Below, one piece after another: positions 8,801 to 23,800 of a DNA stretch of 64,000 nt. This DNA comes from Zygaena filipendulae (taxonomy: Eukaryota; Arthropoda; Insecta; Lepidoptera; Zygaenidae). The stretch lies in NCBI GenBank assembly GCA_907165275.2, contig OU015666.1:2758001-2822000 (forward strand). The letters are read 5' to 3'. Below the pieces are notes generated by a model that was given only the letters and a program-made list of their open reading frames with translations, had not been told where the DNA came from and did not search any database. The position numbers were made by a program, and so were the translations under genes. Within the stretch, counting starts at the first letter, position 1; the number at the start of each line of letters is the position of its first letter.

Positions 8801-11800
8801 TTGGATTGTAAGCCAGTGTTTAAGCAATTCTCGATGGGTACCAAAACAATCCACAGACGGAAAAGGTAGTTTTAACGTCTCAACCTTTTTATTTTTCACA
8901 CAACAATTCGCGCCTATATTCCATTTAATCGTTTAATACCCGTACATGACAGCCAATTAGCAGTGAGCCCGAGTGCCGCAGGATGTGAGCAGCGAGCTCC
9001 ACAACCAAACTACTTACTGCCTAACTGCCAAACCGAGTGGAAGGTAATTGCGCCACTGTCAAAACATCCGACACCGGCTCACGACCTGCCTGTCACTCCT
9101 GTCAGATTAACTGTATCCGCTAAGGACTGTTCTGAGCGATGCGAACGGCGAACCCCGCGAAGGGTTTATCTCTCGGCTTGATCGTTTATGTATTACTAGC
9201 TGTGCCCCGCGGTTTCACCCGCGTGAAACGCTTTTATACGCTTTTATGTAACAAGATTTTTTTTCCGACATCCGATTAAATGAAACAAAGCTCCAAGTTA
9301 AGCTTATTCCACCTTTAAAAACTGCACGATAATCCGTTCAGTAGTTGGTTCCGGAGATTAGCAGGAACAAACACGCGGATTCTACTATTATATGGACGCA
9401 GATAAGCAATAACATGTTAACCCACAAAATTAAGTTATTGATTCAGAACGATTTATCGAGAGTTAGGGAACGTTTTTTAATTATGTGTTTACCTTATTAC
9501 ATCTCTTAAATATGTAACTAAATATTGAACATAAAAAATGTTGACACAAATGGCGCTCCTACTTTTAAAACACGATTTACTCAAAATTTCTCCAGTGTGG
9601 GTTAACACACTATTGCTTATCTATGTCCATATTACCTATAGTCATATAGTACAGATATATATTATCTTCACACCGGACTGCCGAGTATCAATTAAGGACT
9701 AAATACGTATTCCTTTGAACCATTGGTAAAGATTTTTTCCTAGATCACAGTTCCATAAAAATGACAATTTAAACAATTTTAATTCAAACGAATCTGTTTC
9801 AAAATAACATAAAATTAAAATTGAAATGAAACAGCTACAGATTCTACACGATTTCAATTTTGTAGTTCATTTTTTTTAAGGACGTTCGTTTTATTTAGAT
9901 ATTTAGTATATGTACCATATCAATCACGGACTCACGGTATATTAAAGTGAGACGTGAGTTTCGACGGTGCTATCAAGGGATACGATTTAATTATAACAAT
10001 GTATATCCAACTATTTATAACAGGCGGGATGCCTCGCCGTGCCTGAATATGGGTATAAAAACTTACGCTGTCAAGATATATCAAGTTTGAGTTGACAATG
10101 ACGAATTTGCCGTTAGAATTATTGATAATGAAAATTTTTGATGGCATTTGTTCTCGTTTTGTGACGTACAGGCGCGGTCGCAGGCTGAAATTTTGGGGGG
10201 GGGGGGGGGGGGGTCACGAATAATATATATAATATGTCGAGTAAATTAGACTGTCCTCCGTGACACCCCCCCCCCCCCCCCTTCGGACCGCGCCTGGAGT
10301 CGTAACTACTTATGATACCTAATAGTCGTCTTTAAAATGCTCGTACAGCTATTCTTTATTTATTATATCTACCTTTTTCTCCCAAAAGTAGCAAAAGGTA
10401 ATTTACTCTTTAGGATTTCGCCAAGGCTCAAGCCCATCTTAATAGGTACAAACTTAACAGTATAAATCTAGCCAACCGAGAATCTCTCCAAATACGTATC
10501 TGTCCAGATACTAAAACTGATAAAACATACAAACATACAAGAAGTCTGAAAGCATGGACATATGGACATAATTATCTCTTGCATGCTCTGTAGAAAGGGT
10601 CGCCAACTCACCATTGGATAAGTGACAGTACCTACACCTGTTACATCGTCCTTACAATTTGCTCAATTTTACTTTAAGTAGGTACCTATTACAAACGGAT
10701 AACCTTATTAAAACTCTTCAGCTAACAACTCCGCTTGCACAGGTAGGTAATTACTTATTACCTTCTTGCTTCCGACCATCGTTTGCGGTAGAATACCTAG
10801 TTACACGTTTTCCAAGTCATTATGAAGCTATCATTTCCGCTAGTACCTATTAAATACATTTGAAAGACCTTCAGCTATATTATACGTGTACGGCGTGTGA
10901 AGGTAAAAGTAAAGTACATATTAGGTGCAGTTGATCATATTCTTAGGTATGCTTATTTCCTTACATGTGGTCTGGTCTGGTCTATACAAATATCAATAAC
11001 AATAAATCAGAATATGAATGTGAGTTTGTTTGTAACGCTTTCTGACTTTATTAAATACACAATCTATCGTGGAATTTCATATACACGTTTTCAGCGGTAC
11101 GAAATTGAAAAAATTTAAAAAACATAAAAATAGGAAGCTACAGTAGCTTTGAGTAGCATAGAATACATTTATCCTGGACCGATAATGGGTAGAACCGCGG
11201 GGAATAATCTATACTATAATAAAAGAGTAGAATCCGCGATTCTGTACATTGAATATTTTTACCTAAAATTAAGAAGAGTAACCAAGACCAAAAAAAGTTT
11301 TCAAAATTCTTTTCTGTCTATCTGTCTGTCTGTCTGTTCGCGATAATCTCCGCATCTACTGAACCGATTGTCATGCGGTTTTCACAGGTAGATTAAGCTT
11401 AGCCTGGAGCTACATATAGGCTTGTTTCATTTAAATCGGATGTCGGGAAAAAAAGTTGTTTTATAAAAACGTATCACGCGGGCGAAACCGCGGGGCACAG
11501 CTAGTAAATAATAAGTAATCTACGCATAAATCTTGGAATAAGACATTTTTGCACAACGGTAGAAGACCGGGAAGTTATAAATGATTCTTTATCCCGCTCC
11601 CTGAGAATGCCTAATGCCTGAAATTAACAGAGGTGAAACCGCAAGCGACGGCTATGTAGTTATTTTATCGCTTGAGATTTAGCAGAAACTTTCAGAGCAT
11701 GTCTTCCATACCTACCTAAAACTAAGCAGAGACACATGACACATGAAATAAGAAGGAAACGACGGGAGATTGTGGAATACACGCTAATGCAAGTGTATTT

Positions 11801-14800
11801 ATTAAAATTACAATTTCAAGTGCTTTTAGTGTCACGGTAAACACCGTTATCTTTAGACTAAACTTACGTTATGTGGCATGTGTGGTGATAATTCAGCGGT
11901 GGGTTTTAGGTTTTAATGTCGGATACGTTAGAAGCATTTTATGTTCCCTATCTTCTTCTTTATAAATAAAAATAAATAAATGTATGCATGTCTGTCCTCT
12001 ATGCGTTTCGAAACCATTGGTCCGATTGTGATGAAACTTTGGCGGGTTATTCTGCAGCTAGTACTAATATAAAGAATAAAAAGTATCATCTTGATTATGA
12101 AATGATACAGAGCAAATGAACCAAGAAAATGCCATGATTTGTTTTTTCATTAGTTCGAAATGTATGAATGTAATGTATGTTATATTCTGCATATCAAAGT
12201 TACTATATATCCTTAAACCCATCATCATCTTCATCATATCAGCCAAAAGACGTCCACTGCTGGACATAGGCCTCGCCCAAGGATCGCCACAACGACCGGT
12301 CCTGCGCTTCCCGCGTCCAATGACGTCCCGCGACCTTCACCACGTCATCGGTCCACCTTGTAGCGGGCCTTTTTTTTTTTTTTTTGACCCAGGGAAAATG
12401 CTTTATGCATACCACCGCCCTGGGGTGGACGGTGGTTATGTGGGACTCCGCCCTGACAAGGGCGATCTACCCACTAAAAACCCTGGGGTGTTCCTTCTCA
12501 GCGCCTAGCGTCGAGGCCGCGGGAATCGCTCGCGCATGCTCCGCGACAACCTTGTAGCGGGCCTACCCAAGCCGCGTCTTCTAGTTCGTGGTCGCCACTC
12601 GAGCACTTCTTGCTCCATCGCTCATCAGTGCTTCGAGCGATGTGCCCGGCCCGCTGCCACTTGAAGTTTGCTATTCTTCGGGCTATGTTGGTGACCTTAA
12701 ACCTATAGAAATAATTGTGTATTTCGTCCTCGTCTTATGGATTACTTGTCTCATATTTGTGTTTATCTTTACTTAATAACGAATGGTGTACAAATTGTTT
12801 TTGAAATGGCAAAACAAACCAGTTGTGATTACCAGATAGAATATTCTTGCTTTATTTTATCTTGCTTTATCTGCAGACGGTACTCAATACTCATGGATCA
12901 TATTCAATGATAACTTTCCTGATTTAACTATCATCTCTGTCATAATTAGACGTATAAAATGGTTAAGATGCAAGGCGCTTTTAGTTTCCCACGTGTGCGT
13001 TGCCACAACAAAGTCAATATTTGTACGCTACGTGCATTATCAGCTATATCCGTGCTACACTTGTTATCAAGTAACTCGATGGATATCGCTCTACAAACTA
13101 TAAATTGTAATGATTAATCTATATCGGAATTCAAAGATATCAAAAGTATTACAATAATAATTATAAGAAGAAAATCCAGTCACCAAATTGATGATAGTTA
13201 TTATTTTCACACTTTCGAGTTATTCTGTGCGGTTAAATGTTCGTCTACGCAGCCTCTATACTTCTTTTGTTATCTTCTTTGTTTATCACTTGTTTTATTT
13301 CCCTCTTTTTCCTCTTAAACCGTCCTCCTATTCAACTAAGGTCTTTGGCCGCATTAAAACTATAGTTTACTACTGTCAGCTGTTTCTTGAATAACATTGT
13401 TTATAATTGTAACAAGTATATTTCAATCATATTATTTACGATAAGGATTGTTTCCAAGCCACCTGCAACAATGTTCTGCATTATTATTGTTATTTATCCC
13501 ATAGTAAATAATTAAATATCAACTATTTTAAAAGCGGAAAGTTAATATTTTAATACGTGTGTTTCCTTCATAGAAAATGAACAAAATAACCACCACACAC
13601 TACACAGCCTAGCAAATTAATAAAGTCTGAGTGTATCTCGGTGTACAATTTCACCAGCAATATCCAATTTCTACTGCTTATAATATTTTTGGTCGCATAT
13701 ATATCAAAATATTGTTCTCAATTGGATCTGCCGGAGATCAAAATTAAATGTTATCAGTCATCCTGCCAGCAACGTGGGTGACTTTAATCATGACAATATA
13801 CAGTTCGCGTATCCATTTGAAAGGAGGAAATTAAATATCCTTAGTCCTTATAAGTGAAGAACTGCTTATAACTGAAGTTAAACTAGTGGTTCGACCACAT
13901 TTCAATAATACTTTAACCTACAACGCAGTTCCACCCTCCTGAGTTTCGGAATTCCCGCAGGAACTCCGAACTTCTCACCGTTCAAACCTTCCCTGACCTT
14001 CCACAAATCTTCCAAGATCAAAATTAGCCAAATCAGCCCAACCATTCTCGAGTTTTAGCGAGACAAACGAACAGCAATTCATTTTTGTATATAAAGATAT
14101 ATATTATATATATTTAAAATTTTATAAGATTTTATATGTAGACCTGAATTGTATGTGGTTTCACAGCGCTCTTACAATCTTAGAGCTATAAGATTGATGT
14201 GATTTACACGATGATTACTTCAGTGAACATCATATAAATTAACATTTGATTAATTGCTCTATCATCGATACTAGCAGTAGAAGCGATTGGTTGTCCACTG
14301 TATGTGGGTAATTATATCTCTATCAAACTTTTGTGAACACTGTACATCAATCATCACATTTTGTTCTCATAATATTTCATTAAACTCAATAATTCGATCA
14401 TAATTTTAAAGGGTACGTATGTACTACGTAGGAACAATCAATGCTTTACAAAAAAATTGTTCTTTGATTATAAAATCTATTTTCATTATAAATCTATCTG
14501 TCGATGGCATTTCTTTATTTGCATTTACTTATTTTCACATTTTTCTATTACCTACTACTCGGAGTAAGTATGATCATACATTGTAAAATATTCGCACGAA
14601 TTAGCTAATCTCAGAATATTTCCAATTGATCTCTTCGTATCGATAGATCATAAACAAGCTTCGCGGTGCATTAAGGTGATCTACGTAAGCCATATATGTT
14701 GAGTAAGTGCTTATTGCTGATGCACTTTCCACTACAATTCACGGCACTGGATTGATCTTAATAAGTACCTCATTGGAAGTACCTATAGCGGTAGAAGCAT

Positions 14801-17800
14801 CGAAATTATTGCAACCGCAGCTCGTTCCAACTGCACTAACAATATAGGTAACTTATGTTAAAGTTAATGCATTACACTTTCAAATTTTCGTAAACCGTTT
14901 ACCGGTAGATAGTTTTAGTAATTTTTAAGGCTATCTCCCGTTTAACTTCAAATAAATACCCACTATGCCTCGACTTCTAGCATAATCGGCTTATATTGTG
15001 ACGAAGATATTTTTAATCGTATTAATAGAGTAGTAACTGAGAGTAATTTTACGAGACTTCTGCGTTAGAAGCCTAAAAATTATGATCAATATATTGATTT
15101 AGATATACATGGAATAAATTTAAAAGAGAAAGCAGGAAGCGTTCATTTACAAGATGACAGCAATAAGCCTAAACGAATCGGCGTGTTTTATCAAGATCGA
15201 TAAATCAATTTCAAACGTTATCTCGTACTGTAATGAAATAAAATCCCGCGCACGTCCCCGACGAAGAATAATTAATGCTTGGCGAGATTTATGATTTCTT
15301 AATGTTGCACCCACGCTGTATAAAAGAGTTATCACACACGTATCTTGAAATACTGCATATTACGTTACGCCATGATATTTATGTTTGTACATACATTTTA
15401 TTAATTCTATGGCAACCTCGGTATCCATAAATCTTAAAGTGCAAAGGAATAAGATGCTAATTGTAGTTGCAGACGCCTGGCTGGTAATTGTGACTTCTTT
15501 TTTTTCATGTTCAAATGAGTTCGAATGAATAATCGTCTTTGCAGCTAAATGAATTTAACCTTACGATACTTTGTTCCTGTCAGAAGTGCAGCATAAATTT
15601 TGCATTGTGCTATGCGGAGCTGTTTGTTAATAGTCTGAGAATCGTTGGCGAGGATCATTGGAGAGTGGAGACGATATAACTCAGTGGATAAGCAAGTTTC
15701 CTTGGAATTATAAATGCTTTTATGTAGATGCACCTCTCTGAATTGAATTACTCTTTCATAATTTCGTAATAAGTTGGTATAGTTACCTTTTTAATAAAAA
15801 AAAAACTAATTAAAATTAATTACTTAATGTAAACTCATCAAAATATATGGCCAGTAAGTCATTGTTACAATATGACTTTGTTAACAAAACAATTAAGTTT
15901 AAAAAAATATAAGTATATGCATTTAAAATAGTTTTTAATTCAAATTTTGCAACTCTTATATAATTTAAATTCCGTAACATTGCAAAACATGAATTAAATT
16001 TAGTTTAAAAATAATGTAAATCTACAAAGCTCCAAATATGGCCAATACTTCGTTATTATACAAATGTCGGGGTCGAGTCAGACACGCCCTCGCGCCTCCG
16101 CAAACAGGACTAAAATAACGCGCAGAATAGAGGACACAAAATGTGAAGTAGGAAACAAAGAGAAAGGTACGATCGATCATCGAGATAACATTACAAGACT
16201 AGCTTTGCTTTCGATTCAGCTCGATGCGATACAGGAATTTTCAATTTCAGGTACCTACTGAGTTTTCAAGTAAGGACGGTTGCACTGAGCATACTGCCAC
16301 TACTCGTACTTTTAAAGCATCGTAAATACATATATTTTGCGGTTTTAAAAGACCCAAATAAAGCCGATTATTTACTTACCTACATCTATCGAAAATGCTT
16401 TATCAGACAAAATGCTTTGATCACTCCAAAGTACACCATTATGATAGTCCCCCAAATTTTTATTTTTTAGTCCGTCTTGTAGATTATTAAAAAATATTGG
16501 ACACGTATTTTTTCTTTTTTTACGTAATCAAAAAATAACGGCGATATATTGAGTTGAAATTTCGCGTGACGTCACTATTCTGACAGTTTGTATGGCTGTT
16601 TTGCGGTTAGTGACGTCACGACCTCCTCATCCTAAACTTTAATGCGCTTTATCTCTGTATATTTTAATTTATTTAAAAAAGCAAAAAATACGTGTCTATT
16701 GTTTTTTTATTTTCTAACTGACGGACTAATTAGAATTTCGATTTTCAATAGTAGTCAACATCCCAATTGGTCCCGTTCGAACTGCTTCTATTTCAATTCC
16801 TCATATCCGTTATCAGGACCTATTTGCAGTGAAATTTCTTTCCGATAGCTGAAGTTTTATGACTCCGATAATATGCCTCTTCTTGAACGATGACTCATTA
16901 AAACATTAATAATGTATTCATGCACATATATTACGGCACCAACTTGACCAATGTCAATGTTACACGTTGCGTTATGTAAGTTTATTTATTTATTTTTATT
17001 TGTTTATATCTACTATACACTTGTATGTTTGTTGACACCAAATCCTTTTCTGTAACCGGTTCGGTTTCGATATGAACAATATTAATAACACGTTTCTTAC
17101 TACGGTAGATAAAGTTTTCTTTAACATTATGAACCACTAGTCGATTATTACGTTCATTAAATTATTATACGAGTTATAAGGATAACCTGCTTTACGTACG
17201 TACATAGTGTATATTGTTACAGAAATTATGTGTAATACCCAAACTTTATTATCGATAATTTACCTTAAAAAAATTTAACACAAAAAGAACAAAATATTAA
17301 TTATTTTTAGCTGTAACGGTGTCAAGGAGCCATTCTATCAAAGGTTAAAACCTACGACTTCACATAGTGTTTGTAATTTTTTTGTGTTTGTAATTTAAGC
17401 TAGATCTAAAATTTTCTTCGGCTGAACTCGCTAAGATTCATGCGTACTATAATATATTGGAGAAAGCCCTCTCACACTTTACTCGTGTCTTTTAACAGCC
17501 GCCTATAATCAGATTATAAAGTCTGTGTAAGATTTACGACAGGTTTTTATTGTGCTCTGAATGTGGACGTTGTATACTGCCTTTTTACCAGAAACCGCTG
17601 GGACTGCATTATGGACATAAGCGTTTTTGTATTGTCGACATCCGTTGCACTCCCATACATTCGAGATGATTCTATTAATTTATAAATAATTTTGGTTTTA
17701 CAGCTAACATTTCCGTTTTAACTGGTTTTCTTCATTGTATAATTAAGTGACAGTTTTTATATCTCTACTCTCTAGCTTACGAAATTTCTAGCGGTTACGC

Positions 17801-20800
17801 TCGTCAATATGTTTTATAGTCTATTGTTATCTTTTTTTTAAAGAATTTTCATCGACTTTATGTGTACTATAGCTTTTTTCAAATCTTCCAAAGTGATTTT
17901 AAGAGCTGATGTAACTAAATTCGACGATATTGTTTTATTTTTTGAAATCCTGTTTCTAATTTTAACAAACACAAGATCTCATAAGTCATAACTAAGACCT
18001 AAGCAAATGACACCCTTATTGAGACAAATGGTGAATAAATATGGCCAGTATGAATTAATAGTGTATTGTCGACTGCCGAGCCAATGCGATCGTGACACCA
18101 TTTGATTTATTGTTTAAATGCAGCTTTATTTATTGCTTTATAGATGCAAAGCTTGGATGCAAATTTTTGAAAACACAATCATTAAAGACAAAAGTGCACT
18201 TTTGTCTTTGACGATTATTCTCTTAATTACGATAGGTACCGTGTACATAATTGCAAAAATAGTATTTGGAACTTGGACAACATGAGAAAATCATATAAAT
18301 GTATGATTAGAAACAAATTATTACCTACAACCAAAAGTATCGTTTGGAAATGTGTATACCTAAGTAGTGAAGTTTTTTCCATATCAAATAATATACAGTA
18401 CCTACGCTGTAGCCCGTTATCATAACGTTATCATATTTTTTTTTACCTTCATTCCCGTAACAAAATTTCATTCAATAGATCAAGTAAATTGCAGTGTCAG
18501 CAATGAGTACCACAAACAAGATCATGTAAGCATTTGACCTAGATATCAACTCAGACTACACTATTGAATATTTGAGTGAATTCAATTGGTGAAATTTTAG
18601 CAATTGAAGTTTGTCGCATGTCGCCCACACTCATATACTTTTATAAAGTTTTGTTTCTTTTTTTTTAATCTTTTGGTCCTTCGTCATAGTCATAAAGTTC
18701 TTTTAATTTATCTTCATTAAATTCAAGTCTTGTAATGGTTATATTTATACACTCCTACATTATCCGATATCATGTGCTTCGGCCTTCGAACGACAAATTT
18801 GTAAGTGACATTTTCTTCGTTCTTGTGTTCCTGCGCTCCGAGAGTTTCTCTGTACCCGTTCTTACAATGGCAATACCATCTCGCCATATTTATGTACAGT
18901 AGGTATAACTTCTTATATGGTTGTGCGGAGTCCATAATTTATTGTTATTGTAATTTATGTTAAAAATGTTTGTACTTATTTAGTTTAGCCGGAGAACTAG
19001 AGGCTATTACGTAGTACTCTGGTTGTTTTCCTTTTTGCTAACATAATGCGTCAATTCCTTATTTGCTACTTTCGTATTTTTGTAGATATAATATGTAGGT
19101 ACTAGCTGTTCCCTGCGGTTTCACCCGCTTCAATCCTTCTTGAACTTCATGAAGTTCTGAGCTGACGTCTCCTACCTACCTGCAGAATTTCAACTTTATA
19201 TAAGTCAAGTAGTTTGCGAAATATCGTGTTTAGTCAGTGACCTTTCGCTTTTATAGTATACAGTTTAAAGATTAATTATTATGAATGTTGCTATGATGAT
19301 CCATATTTTTTTTAAACTTTAAAAATGTTGTTTCAAAATTCACACTTTTTAAATTTTATAGAAACATTTGTTAGTTTAAATGAATAATATTACTTTAAAC
19401 TTATCCCAAATATCATCGGTGTCGGCTTCCATACGGTCGACGAAGCGGGGTCATTGCGCGATCGGCTGCATTAAATGACCAAAGCGCACATTACGTGTCG
19501 TGATGGAAATAATTACCCATCAGCATTTCTCTACTTAGAAATAAATTGGAGCTGTCAATTGACGGTATGTTTTTGATGAGTTGCAAGAAAGCACTTGAAA
19601 TAGATTTTAAGCAATTTTTGTTAGATCTTGATTTTGACGATCAGTTTTTAACGCAAGCAGACAGGTGTTATAAATTCAACGTGTGTATCCTGTGTATCTG
19701 TGTGTCTATCTGTTGCGTCGTAGCTCCCAAAAGACTGAATCAATTTTGATTTATTTTTTTTCTGTTTGCAAGGGGACTTGATCGAAAGTGTGTTTATTTA
19801 TGATTTTCTTTTCTAATCTTAAATTAAGGTAATTCGCTTCCTTTGTGTCAGTAAACATAACCGTCTTTATCTCAAAAAATTAAACTTTATCACTTGGTTA
19901 TCTTTTATTATAACTTCTTTATAGTAAATGTAATGATTATTTTATCGAATCCATACGGTATACCGTCTAAGCCGGCAACAACAGATCCATTCATGGAGTA
20001 AAGTTGTTTTTATTCGAACACTGCTACGCCACACCACACCACACCACACAACACAAACGAATTTACTGAACGTGTTACCCTCAACATTATTACAGTAACA
20101 GTTAACAGTATGTATAACAGCAAACGTTTTAGGATGTTTTGAATTTGCATTTGAATAAGTTGAATAATATTATTTTGTATCCGATTTTAAAGAGCTTTTT
20201 ATTAGCTTCGATTTTATTACCCTAGTACGCTTTTTTCCTGTTACAAGAAACTAAATGAGACTGGGCTCATGGGTTACAAATTTGCCATGCTTTTTGTATG
20301 GTTTCCATCGATTATTCCGAAAATATTCTTTGTTTTTTTTTACTTATTGCCAAAGATAATAATATTCTACTATACTCGTAGTATAAAAGAATAAGAGATA
20401 ATAAAAACAATTGCCAAGAACTATGTAGTATTTGCTGCAAAAGAAAAAATGATTGTAAGTTTTGTCACAATTAAAAGCTTTTTTGTGTTTAGTTTATAAA
20501 TTGTCAAAAGTACATTGTTGAGTTTTGCTAGAACTATTGATTTTTATAACTGCATTGGAGTGCTGTACACAAGCTTTTTCCATCGACTACTTTGTTGGGG
20601 TGTCCTACTCTTGGGTGTTCTCATGTGAACATCATCTCGACACCAGTTTGTAAACACTCTTCACTTGCGTAACTCATGCGCATACTCAATCATGTCTACA
20701 TATTACAAACCTATATTTTTACGTTCTACTTATTCAAGTGAGACGCACAAAGTTATTTTCCATTTTATATCCACGTGTTTGAAGTTAAAGTTAGATGTGT

Positions 20801-23800
20801 CAGTTTCTTCGCTTTTAAATCATGTAGTTATTCGTTTTGTATAAAATATCAATGCCGCAAGTTCTGGGTTTGTTTTTCTTTTATTTCGCCAGAGATTTCT
20901 ATCGTATATCGATGAGATAGAAGTGCGAGTGCAATGTGTAAGGATCAAAGCAAATGGAAGTTCATTACCTTTGCCAATCCTTTCACGTGACAAGCAGGCA
21001 GGTTATGTATTTTCAGCAATCTCTTTATTCATATCAAAAGGGTGTTGCACTGATTGTATTATTAATAATGTCAAATTAGGTAATTTAGTTTAAAATGTCT
21101 TTTGAGACGAATCTATCCGAGCCAACTAAGACTTATTTCCAAAAAGTGTGTCATTGACTTTATAGATAAAATCTCTTAATTACTTTAATCTTTTACGCTA
21201 TGATGATATCATAATGTTTGTCTAACTTATTTTAAAACCTGTTTGCCAGCAATATTGTTGTGAATCTTCGTTATCAGATAAAATGCTTACCAAATTCTTA
21301 ACGTGTCATACTACATTCCTTGTTGGGTAATGTTCAAAATGTATATAAATCTATAGATTTTATAGTTTTCCTATCTCGTTACTTAATTTAATTCTTTATA
21401 CAATAAACTAGCTGTTCCCCGCGGTTTCACCCACGTTAGTTTCTGAAATCCCGCGGTTACTTCGAGATAAAAGTACTTACTACCCTATATTTTTTTTTGT
21501 ACTTACCCTTGAAAACGTGTAGGTAGTATGCAAAATTTAATGTAGTTTCTTCCGCGTGTAATTTCGGAGTTCCCGTGGGAATTCCGGGATAAAAAGTAGC
21601 CTATGTCCTCTGTAGCCCTGACAACGTGTATGCAAAATTTCGTGGTGATCGGTTGAGCCATTTACGTAGTATGCACGTATGCACGTAGTAGTACGTAGTA
21701 GTACGTAGTATGCAGTTACGTAGTATGCAAAATTTAATGTAGTTTCTTGCGCGTGTAATTTCGGAGTTCCCGTGGGAATTCCGGGATAAAAAGTAGGTAG
21801 CCTATGTCCTCTGTAGCCCCGACACCGTGTATGCAAAATTTCGTGGTGATCGGTTGAGCCATTTAGCCGTGAAAGCGTAACAAACAAACAAACTCACTTT
21901 CGCATTTATAATATTAGTAAGAATTAGCTTGTTATTGTCTTTTTGTTACTTTATGATACTCATTAATGTAATGTCACACCGTTTGTATCCATTAATCCTT
22001 CACCTGGTATTTGAACAGTTGTGTTACCTCATGCAGCTAAAAGCTCGTGTAGATTAAATACGACACTTAGTGTAATCTCAGATTACCTCGGTTCCTGACT
22101 AGGTTCTATTATGCAATGGTCGGGGTCAACGACCTAATTAGTTGGGACAACAACGACCGCAAGTGTCGAGTGATGATTCATGGCGGCGGTTTTATGGGCT
22201 TCTAACTGTGCTAAACGTGCTTTACTACAGTTTTACTGTTTGTCGTGGTGTTTAATAATCTCTACTTTTCTTTTTTTTAAATTATGTTCCTTTTTTTTGT
22301 GTGATGTTGTATGTGTCCGGTTCCTTTTTTATTGTGGTAACTGGTTTTTGAAATAGTATAAAGTTGACAGATAAAATCGTATCTTCAAGGTGAAATTTTT
22401 GTATTGAAATTTACTATGGACGCATTTTAGAGTCCGTCTTTACTATAACTATGGAAAATTTTGTAATGGCAATGCCTGTCATTTCCATAGTAAAATTCTC
22501 AATAGAGCATTAAATACGGACTCTAAAATGCTTCCATAGTCAATACAAAAATTTCACCGTGTGGTCATTGAAGTATAAAATATGTACTAACGTAACGTAC
22601 GTTAGTACATATACGTACTTCAATGTATCTGGTTAGCTTTTTTATAATCTAAAAGTAAAAAACAAAAATAACAAGGCGCGAACTGGTTCACATTATCAAG
22701 CAGTACCAGTTCACGGCCACAATATTACGTCTAGACAAAATTTACCGTTTAAGTATATATAGTTCACTCATTTTACCTTCCAAATAGTCACGTGTTTCTC
22801 GTAAATATCCTTTAGTTTTTCAACAATAGCATACACGTTTAGAATGACGTGTATGGAAGAGTGAATTATGTTAAGCGTTACAATGTACATTGTACATACG
22901 CATAGTTGTACTTTGTTGCGCAAGACGAGAGCCAGCAATTGTTTGTTCTGTAATGTGATCGGTTTTGACCTCCTTCCTCGGTGATGGGCTTAACCCTGGC
23001 AAGACTCCATTTTTTGATGACAACTAAAATATTCTAGTAACGTTAAAAGTTGACATTACGGCCTCCCATTCACACTGACTTAACGATATATACTGCCTTT
23101 ACTACAAATTTCGTGAGTAGTGCAAAATGGCAATTTGTTCAAAATATTTGCTTGGCTTACTGCGGCAGAATCATCGAAAGTTATTTCAAGTCACATTATA
23201 GAAGCAAGCGAATCAAAAGACCCGAAAAATACTTGATAAGAAATTGTCATTGATGTTTAAGTCGACCTTCATTGGGTTCGGTAATTTTAGTATATTCTTA
23301 AGGTGTCGGTGGGTTTTTAAAAGGAAAGTAGTAAAAAATACCGAATGTAACATAAACCCGATTAAACATAGAAGCCAGTAGTAACATATCAAGTTAACTG
23401 TCCAATCCACTTAGAATGAGGACTCGTAAGTTGTAACCGATTTTATAGTATGGGCATAAAATAGGGTGTTTGTTATTTTTAACCAGAATCAATAACAAAG
23501 GGGAGAAATCTTCAGTACGAATGATGTTTCTAGAAATGGTATTTTATCAACTAGGATTATCCTAGTTAAAATGTAATCAATACTTACTATAATATCTTTA
23601 TGAAGGTCATCATCGTTTAAAACCTAGCTTTTTTGAATAGCAATTTCTTTTGAGTGTCGGATTTTTATAAATTGGATCCTCAGGATTAAATCAACTGTTA
23701 TTTGAATGGTATCTGTGTAAATCATATCATTAACTTTTTTTATCGCCACAATCATCATCATGATCCGATGATTCGTGACCGTTTCCATAGTTAATGTTTC

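Noticed and set aside
21537..21887. A 116-codon minus-strand frame with an internal repeat
   Set aside because: Created by the duplicated Helitron-like segment; not a gene.
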